A stretch of 64,000 nucleotides of DNA from Duganella sp. sic0402 (GTDB taxonomy: Bacteria; Pseudomonadota; Gammaproteobacteria; Burkholderiales; Burkholderiaceae_D), in contig NZ_JAHUWK010000013.1 of assembly GCF_019219065.1 (NCBI RefSeq), positions 1 to 64,000 on the forward strand, in the 5' to 3' direction. Numbering within the stretch: the stretch's first letter is position 1; each line of letters starts with the position of its first letter. Below, piece by piece: positions 7,822 through 16,456 of this stretch. Both the position numbers and the translations under genes were made by a program. The notes below the pieces were generated by a model that worked only from the letters and a program-made list of their open reading frames with translations, was not told where the DNA came from and did not search any database.

Positions 7822-8949
7822 ATGCGCAATATTGCACGCCAAATGCTCCGCGCCAGGTTCTGGCTGGCGCCGGCGTGCGCGGCGGCGATGCTGGCCGGTT
7901 GCGCGCAATTCAAGTACTACATGCAGGCCGCACAGGGGCAGTATTCGCTGTGGTCGGAAGCGCGCCCGATCGACGACTGGCTGGGCGATCCGGCCACCGA
8001 CCCGCAGTTGCGCGCGCGGCTGGAAAAAGCCCTGTTGATACGCAAGTTCGCGGTCAAGGAACTGGGCCTGCCGGATAACGCCAGCTACAAAAACTACGCC
8101 GCGCTATCGCGCCCCTTCGTGCTGTGGAATGTGGTGGCGACGCCGGAGCTGTCGCTGCGGCCGATCCAGTGGTGCTTCCCGATCGCCGGCTGCGTCAGCT
8201 ATCGCGGCTACTACAGCAAGGAGGACGCCACCGCCTACGCCGAGGAACTGCGCGCCGAGGGCAACGACGTGCAGATAGGCGGCGTGCCCGCCTATTCCAC
8301 GCTGGGCTGGTTCAGCGACCCGCTGCTGTCCACCTTCATCAACTACTCCGACGCCGAACTGGCGCGCATGGTGTTCCACGAACTGGCGCACCAGGTGGTG
8401 TATGTGCCGGGCGACTCGCAGTTCAACGAAGGCTTCGCTACGGCGGTGGAGGAGGCCGGCGTGGCGCGCTGGCTGGAGCTGTATGGCACGGACGCGATGC
8501 GCGAGGCCTATATCCGCTACAACGCGCGCCGCCAGGATTTTCTGGCGCTGCTGGTGCGGCATCGCGGCATGCTGTCCGACCTGTACGCCAGCAAGACCAG
8601 CACGCGCCACAAGCGTGCCGAGAAGGCGCGCATCTTCAAGCATCTGAAGTCCGATTACGAAAAACTCAAGCAAAGCTGGGGCGGCTACGCCGGTTACGAC
8701 CGCTGGTTTGCCGAACCGCTGACCAACGCCCACCTGTCGGCGGTGGGAACCTACCATGATTATCTGCCCGCCTTCCGGGCCGTGCTGAAGCAAGAGCGAA
8801 CGTTCGTGCGTTTTTATGGTGCGGTGCAAAAGATAGCCAGTCTTGATACAGCTCAACGCCAGCAGCAGTTGGCGCTATTGAGTCAGCCAGCAATGCTCAA
8901 TGCGGAGAGCGGCAAGGAAGCGCTACCAGGCTCCGAAGGCGCGGATTGA
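7822..8949 (+). CDS. Lipoprotein zinc aminopeptidase (Aminopep / PF10023-type)
   Basis: A 375-residue predicted lipoprotein. The N-terminal hydrophobic stretch ends in a lipobox LAGC with Cys27 as the lipidated residue. A zinc site HELAH begins at residue 186, and a downstream NEGFATAVEE supplies the third ligand, the arrangement of gluzincin aminopeptidases. The length and the RRQDFLALL...YDRWF regions fit the conserved 'putative aminopeptidase' family of beta/gammaproteobacteria. GAAGGTG precedes the ATG. It lies nine bases after the molybdopterin gene, so co-transcription is likely, although no functional link is obvious. Confidence 0.85.
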   Translation: MRNIARQMLRARFWLAPACAAAMLAGCAQFKYYMQAAQGQYSLWSEARPIDDWLGDPATDPQLRARLEKALLIRKFAVKELGLPDNASYKNYAALSRPFVLWNVVATPELSLRPIQWCFPIAGCVSYRGYYSKEDATAYAEELRAEGNDVQIGGVPAYSTLGWFSDPLLSTFINYSDAELARMVFHELAHQVVYVPGDSQFNEGFATAVEEAGVARWLELYGTDAMREAYIRYNARRQDFLALLVRHRGMLSDLYASKTSTRHKRAEKARIFKHLKSDYEKLKQSWGGYAGYDRWFAEPLTNAHLSAVGTYHDYLPAFRAVLKQERTFVRFYGAVQKIASLDTAQRQQQLALLSQPAMLNAESGKEALPGSEGAD

Positions 8950-8974
8950 TGTTGCGTTGCCGCATGAAAAGCCG

Positions 8975-8992
8975 TTAGAACCTCTGTTCTAA
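8975..8992. promoter_or_regulatory. Perfect palindrome upstream of the acyl-CoA synthetase pair (candidate operator)
   Basis: TTAGAAC (8975-8981), four bases CTCT, then GTTCTAA (8986-8992). Fatty-acid regulators of the TetR family such as PsrA bind short GAAAC-N4-GTTTC-like palindromes, so this is a reasonable operator candidate for the fadD pair 124 bases downstream. The assignment is inferred from position and symmetry only. Confidence 0.5.
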
Positions 8993-9115
8993 TTATGGTT
9001 AAATGCGCTTGCGTACGGGCGTGCTGCCCGATAGCATCGCATCATCAGCAAGCTTCCCTGACCGGCCCTGTGCGCCGGCCTTACAACGATAATTATTCGA
9101 GACAAGAGGCACAGG

Positions 9116-10807
9116 ATGGAGAAAATCTGGTTGAAGTCGTACCCGCCGGGCATGCCGACGGACGTGGATACGAGTCAGTACCGTTCGTTGGTGCAGTTGC
9201 TGGAAGAGTCTTTCCACAAGTATGCCGACCGCAATGCGTATGTGTGCATGGACAAGTTCCTCACCTATGCCGACGTTGACGCCTATTCCAAGCGCCTGGG
9301 CGCCTGGCTGCAAAGCACCGGCCTGAAGCCGGGCGCGCGCGTGGCCATCATGATGCCGAACGTGCTGCAGTATCCGATCGCGATTGCGGCGATCCTGCGC
9401 GCCGGCTACACGGTGGTCAACGTCAATCCGCTGTACACGCCGCGCGAGCTGGAGCATCAGCTGAACGACTCGGGCGCCGAGGCGATCTTCATCCTGGAAA
9501 ACTTCGCCACTACGCTGGAACAGGTGCTGGGCAAGACCCAGATCAAGCATATCGTGGTGGGCAGCATGGGCGAGATGCTTGGCGGCCTGAAAGGCATGCT
9601 GGTGAATTTCGTGGTGCGCAGCGTGAAGAAGCTGGTGCCGGCGTTCTCGCTGCCGAACGCGGTGCGCTTCAAGGATGCGCTGTCGCAGGGCGGCGCGATG
9701 AAGCTGACGCCGGTCGAGCGGCAGTACAATGATCCGGCCTTCCTGCAATATACCGGCGGCACCACCGGCGTGTCGAAAGGCGCGACGCTGACGCACCAGA
9801 ACATCGTCGCCAACCTGCTGCAAAGCGAGGCGTGGTCGCATCCGGCGCTGGGCGGATCGAGCGAGCAGGTGGTGATTGTCTGCGCGCTGCCGCTGTACCA
9901 CATCTTCGCGCTGACTTGCTGCGCGATGTGGGGCACGCGGGTCGGTGCGCTGAACATCCTGATACCGAATCCGCGCGACATCGGCGGCTTCGTCAAGGAG
10001 CTGGCGAAGTACAAATTCAATATGTTCCCGGCGGTGAACACGCTGTACAACGCGCTGCTGAACCATCCTGAGTTTGCCAAGCTGGACTTTTCGGGACTGA
10101 AGATTTGCAACGGCGGCGGCATGGCGGTGCAGCAGGCGGTCAACGACCGCTGGCTGAAGGCGACCGGGGTGTCTATCATTGAGGGTTACGGCTTGTCCGA
10201 GACTTCGCCGGTGGCCACGTGCAACCGCGCCGACAACAAGGAATTCACCGGCACCATCGGCCTGCCGGTGCCATCGACCGACATCGCCATTCTGGATGAC
10301 GACGGCAATGAAGTCCCGCTCGGCACCGCCGGCGAGATCGCCATCCGTGGTCCGCAGGTGATGAGCGGCTACTGGAACCGCCCGGACGAAACGGCCAAGG
10401 TGATGACCGCCGACGGCTACTTCAAATCCGGCGACGTGGGTGTGATGGACGCCAACGGCTTCGTGAAGATCGTCGACCGCAAGAAGGACATGATTCTGGT
10501 GTCCGGCTTCAACGTCTATCCGAACGAACTGGAAGGCGTGATTGCCGCCCACCCTGGTGTGCTGGAATGCGCGGCGATCGGCGTGCCGGACGAGCATTCG
10601 GGCGAGGCGGTCAAGGTGTTCGTGGTGCGCAAGGACCCGAACCTGACGCAAGAGGCGCTGATGGCCTATTGCAAAGAACAATTCACCGGCTATAAAAAGC
10701 CGAAATACATTGAGTTCCGAGAGGAACTACCAAAAACCAATGTCGGCAAGATTCTGCGACGCATGCTGCGTGACGAACCTGTCGGCGAGAAGAAAAAGGC
10801 TGCATAA
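9116..10807 (+). CDS. fadD: Long-chain fatty acid-CoA ligase (first copy)
   Basis: A 563-residue AMP-forming acyl-CoA synthetase that activates long-chain fatty acids for beta-oxidation. Seen: ATP/AMP motif YTGGTTGVSKGA near residue 215, the VEGYGLSETSP-type adenylate motif (IIEGYGLSETSP), the fatty-acyl signature including YFKSGDVGVMD and RKKDMILVSGFNVYPNE, and the C-terminal catalytic Lys in KTNVGKILRR. The family's usual length is ~560. The second copy begins two bases after its stop and is highly similar over its full length, so this is a tandem duplication expressed as one transcript from the region with the palindrome at 8975-8992. Confidence 0.94.
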   Translation: MEKIWLKSYPPGMPTDVDTSQYRSLVQLLEESFHKYADRNAYVCMDKFLTYADVDAYSKRLGAWLQSTGLKPGARVAIMMPNVLQYPIAIAAILRAGYTVVNVNPLYTPRELEHQLNDSGAEAIFILENFATTLEQVLGKTQIKHIVVGSMGEMLGGLKGMLVNFVVRSVKKLVPAFSLPNAVRFKDALSQGGAMKLTPVERQYNDPAFLQYTGGTTGVSKGATLTHQNIVANLLQSEAWSHPALGGSSEQVVIVCALPLYHIFALTCCAMWGTRVGALNILIPNPRDIGGFVKELAKYKFNMFPAVNTLYNALLNHPEFAKLDFSGLKICNGGGMAVQQAVNDRWLKATGVSIIEGYGLSETSPVATCNRADNKEFTGTIGLPVPSTDIAILDDDGNEVPLGTAGEIAIRGPQVMSGYWNRPDETAKVMTADGYFKSGDVGVMDANGFVKIVDRKKDMILVSGFNVYPNELEGVIAAHPGVLECAAIGVPDEHSGEAVKVFVVRKDPNLTQEALMAYCKEQFTGYKKPKYIEFREELPKTNVGKILRRMLRDEPVGEKKKAA

Positions 10808-10809
10808 AG

Positions 10810-12477
10810 ATGGAAAAGATTTGGCTCAAGTCGTACCCGGACGGCGTACCGGCGGAGATTGACAGCACCCAGTTCCGCTCGGTCACGCATCTGATGGAGG
10901 AGTCCTTCCGCAAGTACGCGGACCGCAACGCTTTCGTGTGCATGGATAAATTCCTGACCTACGGCGAGCTGGATCAACTGTCGCAAAAAATCGGCGCCTG
11001 GCTGCAGGCCAAAGGTCTGCAACCGGGCGCGCGCGTGGCCATCATGCTGCCTAACGTGCTGCAATATCCGGTGATCATGGCAGGCATCCTGCGTGCCGGC
11101 TACACCGTGGTCAACGTCAATCCGCTGTACACGCCGCGCGAGCTGCAACACCAGCTGACCGATTCAGGCGCCGAAGCCATCTTCGTGCTGGAGAATTTTG
11201 CCACTACCGTGCAGCAGGTGCTGGCGCAAACTTCGGTCAAGCATGTGGTGGTCGCCACCATGGGCGATATGCTGGGCGGCCTGAAAGGCTTCATCGTCAA
11301 TTTCGTGGTGCGCAATGTGAAGAAGATGGTGCCGGCGTTCTCGCTGCCGGGTTCGGTGTCGTTCAAGCAGGTGCTGTCGGAAGGCACGGGCAAGACGCTG
11401 CAACCGGTCAAGCAAGGCCATGACGATATCGCCTTCCTGCAATACACCGGCGGCACCACCGGCGTGTCCAAGGGCGCGATCCTGCTGCACCGTAACGTGA
11501 TCGCCAACGTCTTGCAGAACGAAGCCTGGCTGCAAATGAAGAGCAGCGACGAGCAGATGGTGTTTGTCAGCGCGCTGCCGCTGTATCACATCTACTCGCT
11601 GACCATCAGTGGCTTCATGAGCATCCGCATGGGTGGCCTGAGCCTGCTGATTCCAAATCCGCGCGACATTCCTGGTTTTGTGAAAGAGCTGGCCAAGTAC
11701 AAAGTGACGGTGCTGCCGGCGGTGAACACGCTGTACAACGCGCTGCTGAACAATGCCGACTTCGCCAAGCTGGACTTCTCGTCCTACAAGCTGTGCAACG
11801 GCGGCGGCATGGCGGTACAGAAGGGCGTGGCCGAACGCTGGCTGAAAGTGACGGGCACGCCGATCATCGAGGGTTATGGCCTGTCCGAAACCTCGCCGGT
11901 GGCGACCGCCAACCGGGTGGACATCAAGGAATTTACCGGCACGATAGGCCTGCCGATTCCATCGACCGAAGTAGCGATCCTGGACGACGACGGCAAGGAA
12001 CTGCCGCTGGGCTCGACCGGCGAAATCGCCATCCGTGGCCCGCAGGTGATGGCCGGCTACTGGAAGCGTCCGGACGAAACCGCGAAATCGATGACGGCCG
12101 ACGGCTTCTTCAAAACCGGCGACGTGGGCGTGATGGACCAGCATGGCTACACCAAGATCGTCGACCGCAAGAAGGACATGATCATTGTGTCGGGCTTCAA
12201 CGTCTATCCGAATGAAGTGGAAGACGTGGTGGCGTCGCATCCGGGCGTGCTGGAAGTGGCATGTATTGGCGTGCCGGACAAGAATTCCGGCGAGGCAGTC
12301 AAACTGTTCGTGGTGCGCAAGGACCCGAACCTGACTTCCGAGCAAATCCTGGAATTCTGCAAGCATGAACTGACAGCCTACAAAAAGCCGAAGTACATCG
12401 AATTCCGCGACGAACTGCCGAAGACCAACGTCGGCAAAATCCTGCGACGCCAGTTGCGCGACGAAAAAGCCGCCTGA
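10810..12477 (+). CDS. fadD: Long-chain fatty acid-CoA ligase (second copy)
   Basis: A 555-residue paralogue of the preceding gene with the same motifs in the same order (YTGGTTGVSKGA, IIEGYGLSETSP, RKKDMIIVSGFNVYPNE, KTNVGKILRR). It starts two bases after the first copy stops. Differences cluster in the middle (for example PLYHIYSLTISGFMSIRMGG versus PLYHIFALTCCAMWGTRVGA), the region that shapes the acyl pocket, so the two may differ in chain-length preference. A strong bidirectional terminator follows immediately. Confidence 0.93.
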   Translation: MEKIWLKSYPDGVPAEIDSTQFRSVTHLMEESFRKYADRNAFVCMDKFLTYGELDQLSQKIGAWLQAKGLQPGARVAIMLPNVLQYPVIMAGILRAGYTVVNVNPLYTPRELQHQLTDSGAEAIFVLENFATTVQQVLAQTSVKHVVVATMGDMLGGLKGFIVNFVVRNVKKMVPAFSLPGSVSFKQVLSEGTGKTLQPVKQGHDDIAFLQYTGGTTGVSKGAILLHRNVIANVLQNEAWLQMKSSDEQMVFVSALPLYHIYSLTISGFMSIRMGGLSLLIPNPRDIPGFVKELAKYKVTVLPAVNTLYNALLNNADFAKLDFSSYKLCNGGGMAVQKGVAERWLKVTGTPIIEGYGLSETSPVATANRVDIKEFTGTIGLPIPSTEVAILDDDGKELPLGSTGEIAIRGPQVMAGYWKRPDETAKSMTADGFFKTGDVGVMDQHGYTKIVDRKKDMIIVSGFNVYPNEVEDVVASHPGVLEVACIGVPDKNSGEAVKLFVVRKDPNLTSEQILEFCKHELTAYKKPKYIEFRDELPKTNVGKILRRQLRDEKAA

Positions 12478-12482
12478 TGTTG

Positions 12483-12516
12483 AAAAAATCGCCTGCTGAG
12501 TCAGGCGATTTTTTTT
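12483..12516. terminator. Bidirectional intrinsic terminator overlapping the phoD stop
   Basis: AAAAAATCGCCTG (12483-12495) pairs with CAGGCGATTTTTT (12502-12514), with a six-base loop. It ends the fadD transcript on the plus strand and the phoD transcript on the minus strand. The last codons of phoD (Lys-Lys-Ile-Ala-stop) are encoded by its right arm. Confidence 0.9.
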
Positions 12517-14084
12517 AGGCCCGGCGTGCCGTTGCGGACCACGAAGCCGGCGGCGCGCGCGATCGGGCTGGCGTGGTTGTGAACGTCGTCCAGCGCCAGG
12601 AAGTGGGCGGTGGTGTCGGCTGGGGTGATGGTGAGCAGCATGTAGCCGCGCTTGTCGCTGCGGCCGTATTTGATCGCGGGATTCATGCGCAGGTATTGTT
12701 CGGTGCGCGCCTGCGGGCGCGATGGCGAGGTGATCGAGGTGCCGCAGAATTCGGTGGCCACCAGCAGATTGGCGGCGCTGCGTGGGCGCGATGGATTGCG
12801 CGCCAGTTCGCTGGCGAAGAAGCTGTGCACGTCGCCGGACAGTACCAAGGGATTGCTGGCGCGGCTGCTGTGCAGTGTTTCCATCAATTGCCGGCGTGCC
12901 GCCGGATAGCCATCCCAGCCATCGGTCCAGAAGCGCCCGTCGCCTTCTTTTAGGATCGGCAGCTGGCTGTTCTGCGCCATCAGCGTTTGCTGGGCCAGAA
13001 TGTTCCAGCGCGCCTGCGACGCCGATAAGCCCTGCGCCAGCCATTGTTCCTGTTCCTTGCCCAGCATGCTACGCCTGGCGTCCGCCAGCGCCGGGCAGTC
13101 GCGCAGCAGCACTGAGCTGGAGCCGCCGCGTGTTTTGGGCGGGCAGGCGTGGTGGGCGCGGTACTGGCGGTCGTCCAGTACGTGGAATCGCGCCAGCCTG
13201 CCCCAGTCGTAGCGCTGGTAGATGCGCATGCGCGCGAAGTCTCCCGGCCGGGTGCGCAGCGGCATGTGCTCGTAGAAGGCCTGGTAGGCTGCGGCGCGGC
13301 GGTCGATGAAGCGCGGATCGAGGCGCTCGTCGCGGTCGCCGGCATAGTCGTTGGCGACTTCATGGTCGTCCCAGGTGACGATCCACGGCGCGGCGTGGTG
13401 CGCGGCTTGCAGGTCAAGGTCCGATTTGTACTGGGCGTAGCGGGCGCGGTAGTCTGCCAGTGTGAAGCTTTCAGAGACGCGTACAGCGTTTTTCGGATGC
13501 TGTAGCTGGTACGGTCCCCACTCGTAGATGTAATCGCCCAGGAAGGCTACCAGGTCGGGCGCGGCAGCGGTGATGTGGCGGTGCGCGGCATAGGTGCCGA
13601 ATTCCCAGTGCTGGCAGGAAGCCACGGCCAGCTTGAGTGTCTGCGGCATGGCGCCGGCGGCGGGGGCGGTGCGGGTGCGGCCGACCGGGCTGACGGCGTT
13701 GCCCAGCATGAAGCGATACCAGTACCAGCGGTCCGGCTGCAAGCCGGTGACGTCGACGTGGACGCTGTGCGCCAGTTCGGGCGGCGCGCTGGCTGTGCCT
13801 TTGGCGATGATGCGACGGAACTGTTCGTCCTCCGCCATTTCCCAGCGCACGCTGAAGGCAATGGACGGCATGGCGGCGGCATTGAGCGAGTCGTGCAGGA
13901 TACGGGTCCAGATGACTACCGCGCTGGGCAGCGGTGAGCCGGAGGCCACGCCCAGGCTGAATGGATAGCTAGCGCCTGTTTCCCGCGCCATGGCGCCGTT
14001 GCTGGCGCTGGTCAGTGCTGCGGCCGCACTCAGCGCTGACAGCCGGCTGGTGGTGGCGAGGAAGATGCGGCGGTGTTCGTCCAT
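12501..14084 (-). CDS. phoD: PhoD-family alkaline phosphatase
   Basis: A 527-residue exported metallophosphatase or phosphodiesterase. The N-terminus has Arg residues (DEHRRIFLATTSR) before a hydrophobic Ala/Ser stretch, consistent with a weak Tat-type or atypical signal. After an N-terminal Ig-like domain, PhoD metal-site motifs follow in order: VASCQHWE, AFLGDYIYEWG, VTWDDHEVANDYAGD, and LSGDVHSFFASEL near the C-terminus. These ligate Fe3+/Ca2+ in the characterised Bacillus enzyme. It would release phosphate from organic phosphates outside the cytoplasm. The gene is monocistronic and convergent to fadD; no convincing Pho box was recognised upstream. Confidence 0.88.
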   Translation of the reverse strand: MDEHRRIFLATTSRLSALSAAAALTSASNGAMARETGASYPFSLGVASGSPLPSAVVIWTRILHDSLNAAAMPSIAFSVRWEMAEDEQFRRIIAKGTASAPPELAHSVHVDVTGLQPDRWYWYRFMLGNAVSPVGRTRTAPAAGAMPQTLKLAVASCQHWEFGTYAAHRHITAAAPDLVAFLGDYIYEWGPYQLQHPKNAVRVSESFTLADYRARYAQYKSDLDLQAAHHAAPWIVTWDDHEVANDYAGDRDERLDPRFIDRRAAAYQAFYEHMPLRTRPGDFARMRIYQRYDWGRLARFHVLDDRQYRAHHACPPKTRGGSSSVLLRDCPALADARRSMLGKEQEQWLAQGLSASQARWNILAQQTLMAQNSQLPILKEGDGRFWTDGWDGYPAARRQLMETLHSSRASNPLVLSGDVHSFFASELARNPSRPRSAANLLVATEFCGTSITSPSRPQARTEQYLRMNPAIKYGRSDKRGYMLLTITPADTTAHFLALDDVHNHASPIARAAGFVVRNGTPGLKKIA

Positions 14085-14112
14085 GCGTCCGTTCAGCGAG
14101 CGGCTGCGCCGC

Positions 14113-14562
14113 TCAGGGATGGAGCAGTGTTTCGATAGGCGGCACTTTGCGCGGCTTGCGGTCGGAGTCGGTGGCGACGTAGGTCAGCGTGGCCTCGGTC
14201 ACCTTCACGGTGTCCGCCTGCAGGCGGTTGCGCTCGGCGTAGACTTCCACCTGCACGGTAATGGAGGTATTGCCAACCTTGACAATATCAGCATAGAAGG
14301 ACAGCAAATCGCCGACGAAGACCGGGTTCTTGAACACGAAGGAATTCACCGCGATGGTGGCCACGCGGCCATTGGCGCGGCGGGTGGCTGGCAGCGAGCC
14401 GGCAATGTCCACCTGGGCCATGATCCAGCCGCCAAATACATCACCGTAGACGTTGGCATCGGACGGCGACGGCATCATGCGCAGCTCCGGCATTTTCCCG
14501 GCAGGCAGGCCGCGATTGACGGTGGTGACGGCGAGTGGGGCGGCAGTTTGAGGCGTGGTCAT
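14113..14562 (-). CDS. Acyl-CoA thioesterase, YciA-like hotdog fold
   Basis: A 149-residue single-hotdog protein that hydrolyses acyl-CoAs. The core has the YciA/BACH signature: SDANVYGDVFGGWIMAQVDIAG (in two pieces: Asn-Val-Tyr-Gly-Asp then GGWIMAQVD), with the catalytic Asp and the following helix, and the strand SFVFKNPVFVGDLLSFYADI. The ATG at 14562 (MTTPQTAAPL) is preferred over the extension to 14625, which would overlap the start of the divergent ABC transporter. It may buffer acyl-CoA pools together with the nearby fadD pair, but no operon link is seen. Confidence 0.88.
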   Translation of the reverse strand: MTTPQTAAPLAVTTVNRGLPAGKMPELRMMPSPSDANVYGDVFGGWIMAQVDIAGSLPATRRANGRVATIAVNSFVFKNPVFVGDLLSFYADIVKVGNTSITVQVEVYAERNRLQADTVKVTEATLTYVATDSDRKPRKVPPIETLLHP

Positions 14563-14623
14563 CGTAAAATCTCTTCTGGGGCTACAATTAACGGGATTGA
14601 ACCATAAAAAGCCATTATCCGCC

Positions 14624-16456
14624 ATGCGCCGTTATCCGAATTCTCCGCCAGCTCCCGCCAGCACTGCCTCATCCCGCAGCGATTTTTCCACCCTCAAAAC
14701 GCTGATCCCTTATTTGTGGGTCTACAAGTGGCGCGTGCTGCTGGCACTGGGCTGCCTGGTCGGCGCCAAGCTGGCCAACGTCGGCGTGCCGGTGGTGATG
14801 AAGCAGCTCATCGATTCCCTGACCATCACGCCGTCGCATCCACAGGCGCTGCTGGTGCTGCCGCTCGGCGCGCTGGTGGCGTATGGCATCCTGCGCGTTT
14901 CGACCACGGTGTTTACCGAGCTGCGCGAGTTCCTGTTTGCGCGCGTAACGCAGCGCGCGGTGCGCACCATCGCGCTGCAGGTGTTCCGCCACCTGCACGC
15001 GCTGTCGCTACGCTTCCATCTTAATCGCCAGACCGGCGGCATGACGCGCGATATCGAACGCGGCACGCGCGCGGTCGGCTCGCTGATCTCGTACACGCTG
15101 TTTAACATCCTGCCGACGCTGGTGGAGATCACGCTGGTGCTGGGCTATCTGGTTACGCACTACGACATCTGGTTCTCGGTGATTACCTTTGTGGCGCTGG
15201 CGTCCTACATCACCTTCACCATCATTATCACCAACTGGCGCACGCACTTCCGCCGCACCATGAATGAGCTGGATTCCAAGGCCAACACCAAGGCCATCGA
15301 TTCACTGATCAATTACGAGACGGTGAAGTACTTCGGCAACGAAGAGTATGAGGCCAAGCGCTACGACGAGGGTTTGCAGCATTATGAAAGCGCGGCCGTC
15401 AAATCGCAGACATCGCTGTCGCTGCTGAACACCGGCCAGTCGATGATCATCGCGATAGCCGTGACGCTGATCCTGTGGCGCGCGACGGTGGGCGTCATCG
15501 ACGGCAAGATGACCTTGGGCGATCTGGTGCTGGTCAACGCCTTCATGATTCAGCTTTACATTCCGCTGAACTTCCTCGGTGTGATTTACCGCGAAATCAA
15601 GCAAAGCCTGGCCGATATGGAGAAGCTGTTCTCGCTGCTGGACCAGAACCGCGAGATCGCCGACGCGCCGGAAGCGCGGCCGCTGGTTACGCATGGCGCC
15701 GAGGTGCGCTTCAACCACGTGGACTTCAGCTACGATCCGAAACGCCAGATCCTGTTTGATGTGGACTTCGCCATCGCACCGGGCACCACGACTGCCGTGG
15801 TGGGACACAGCGGTTCCGGCAAGTCGACTTTGTCGCGGTTATTGTTCCGCTTCTATGAGGTGAATGCAGGCGGCATCACCATCGACGGACAGGACCTGCG
15901 CACGCTGACGCAGGACTCGGTGCGCCACGCGATCGGCATCGTGCCGCAGGATACGGTGCTGTTCAACGACACCATCGAATACAACATCGCCTACGGCAAG
16001 CCGGGCGCCTCGCACGAGGAGATCGTGGCGGCTGCGCGCGCCGCCTCCATCCACGACTTTATCGACAGCCTGCCGGATGGCTATAAGACCATGGTCGGCG
16101 AGCGTGGCCTGAAGCTGTCCGGCGGCGAGAAGCAGCGCGTGGCGATTGCGCGCACGCTGCTGAAGAATCCTGCGGTGCTGATCTTCGACGAGGCCACATC
16201 GGCGCTGGACTCCAAGGCGGAGCAGGCGATTCAGGCGGAGCTGAAGGAAATCTCGCGCACCCGCACCACCATGGTGATCGCGCACCGCCTCTCTACCGTG
16301 GCCGATGCGCAGCAGATCATCGTGCTGGATCGCGGCCGCATCGTCGAACGCGGCACGCACCAGTCGCTATTGGCAGCGGACGGCCTGTATGCTCAAATGT
16401 GGGAACGCCAGCAAGCCAGGGCGGATGAAGAACTAACCGAAGGAGTCGACCAATGA
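14624..16456 (+). CDS. ABC exporter, Atm1/HMT1-type (fused permease and ATPase)
   Basis: A 610-residue half-transporter. Residues ~25-330 form the six-helix exporter membrane domain, with FHLNRQTGGMTRDIERGTR characteristic of the Atm1/ABCB7 group (glutathione-conjugate or metal-sulfur export). The ATPase follows: Walker A GHSGSGKST, signature LSGGEKQRVAIAR, Walker B VLIFDEATSALDS, and switch His in VIAHRLSTV. The ATG at 14624 matches the family N-terminus; the longer frame would run into the divergent thioesterase gene. It would function as a homodimer in the inner membrane. The secreted peptidase start overlaps its stop (ATGA), so they form an operon. Confidence 0.92.
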   Translation: MRRYPNSPPAPASTASSRSDFSTLKTLIPYLWVYKWRVLLALGCLVGAKLANVGVPVVMKQLIDSLTITPSHPQALLVLPLGALVAYGILRVSTTVFTELREFLFARVTQRAVRTIALQVFRHLHALSLRFHLNRQTGGMTRDIERGTRAVGSLISYTLFNILPTLVEITLVLGYLVTHYDIWFSVITFVALASYITFTIIITNWRTHFRRTMNELDSKANTKAIDSLINYETVKYFGNEEYEAKRYDEGLQHYESAAVKSQTSLSLLNTGQSMIIAIAVTLILWRATVGVIDGKMTLGDLVLVNAFMIQLYIPLNFLGVIYREIKQSLADMEKLFSLLDQNREIADAPEARPLVTHGAEVRFNHVDFSYDPKRQILFDVDFAIAPGTTTAVVGHSGSGKSTLSRLLFRFYEVNAGGITIDGQDLRTLTQDSVRHAIGIVPQDTVLFNDTIEYNIAYGKPGASHEEIVAAARAASIHDFIDSLPDGYKTMVGERGLKLSGGEKQRVAIARTLLKNPAVLIFDEATSALDSKAEQAIQAELKEISRTRTTMVIAHRLSTVADAQQIIVLDRGRIVERGTHQSLLAADGLYAQMWERQQARADEELTEGVDQ

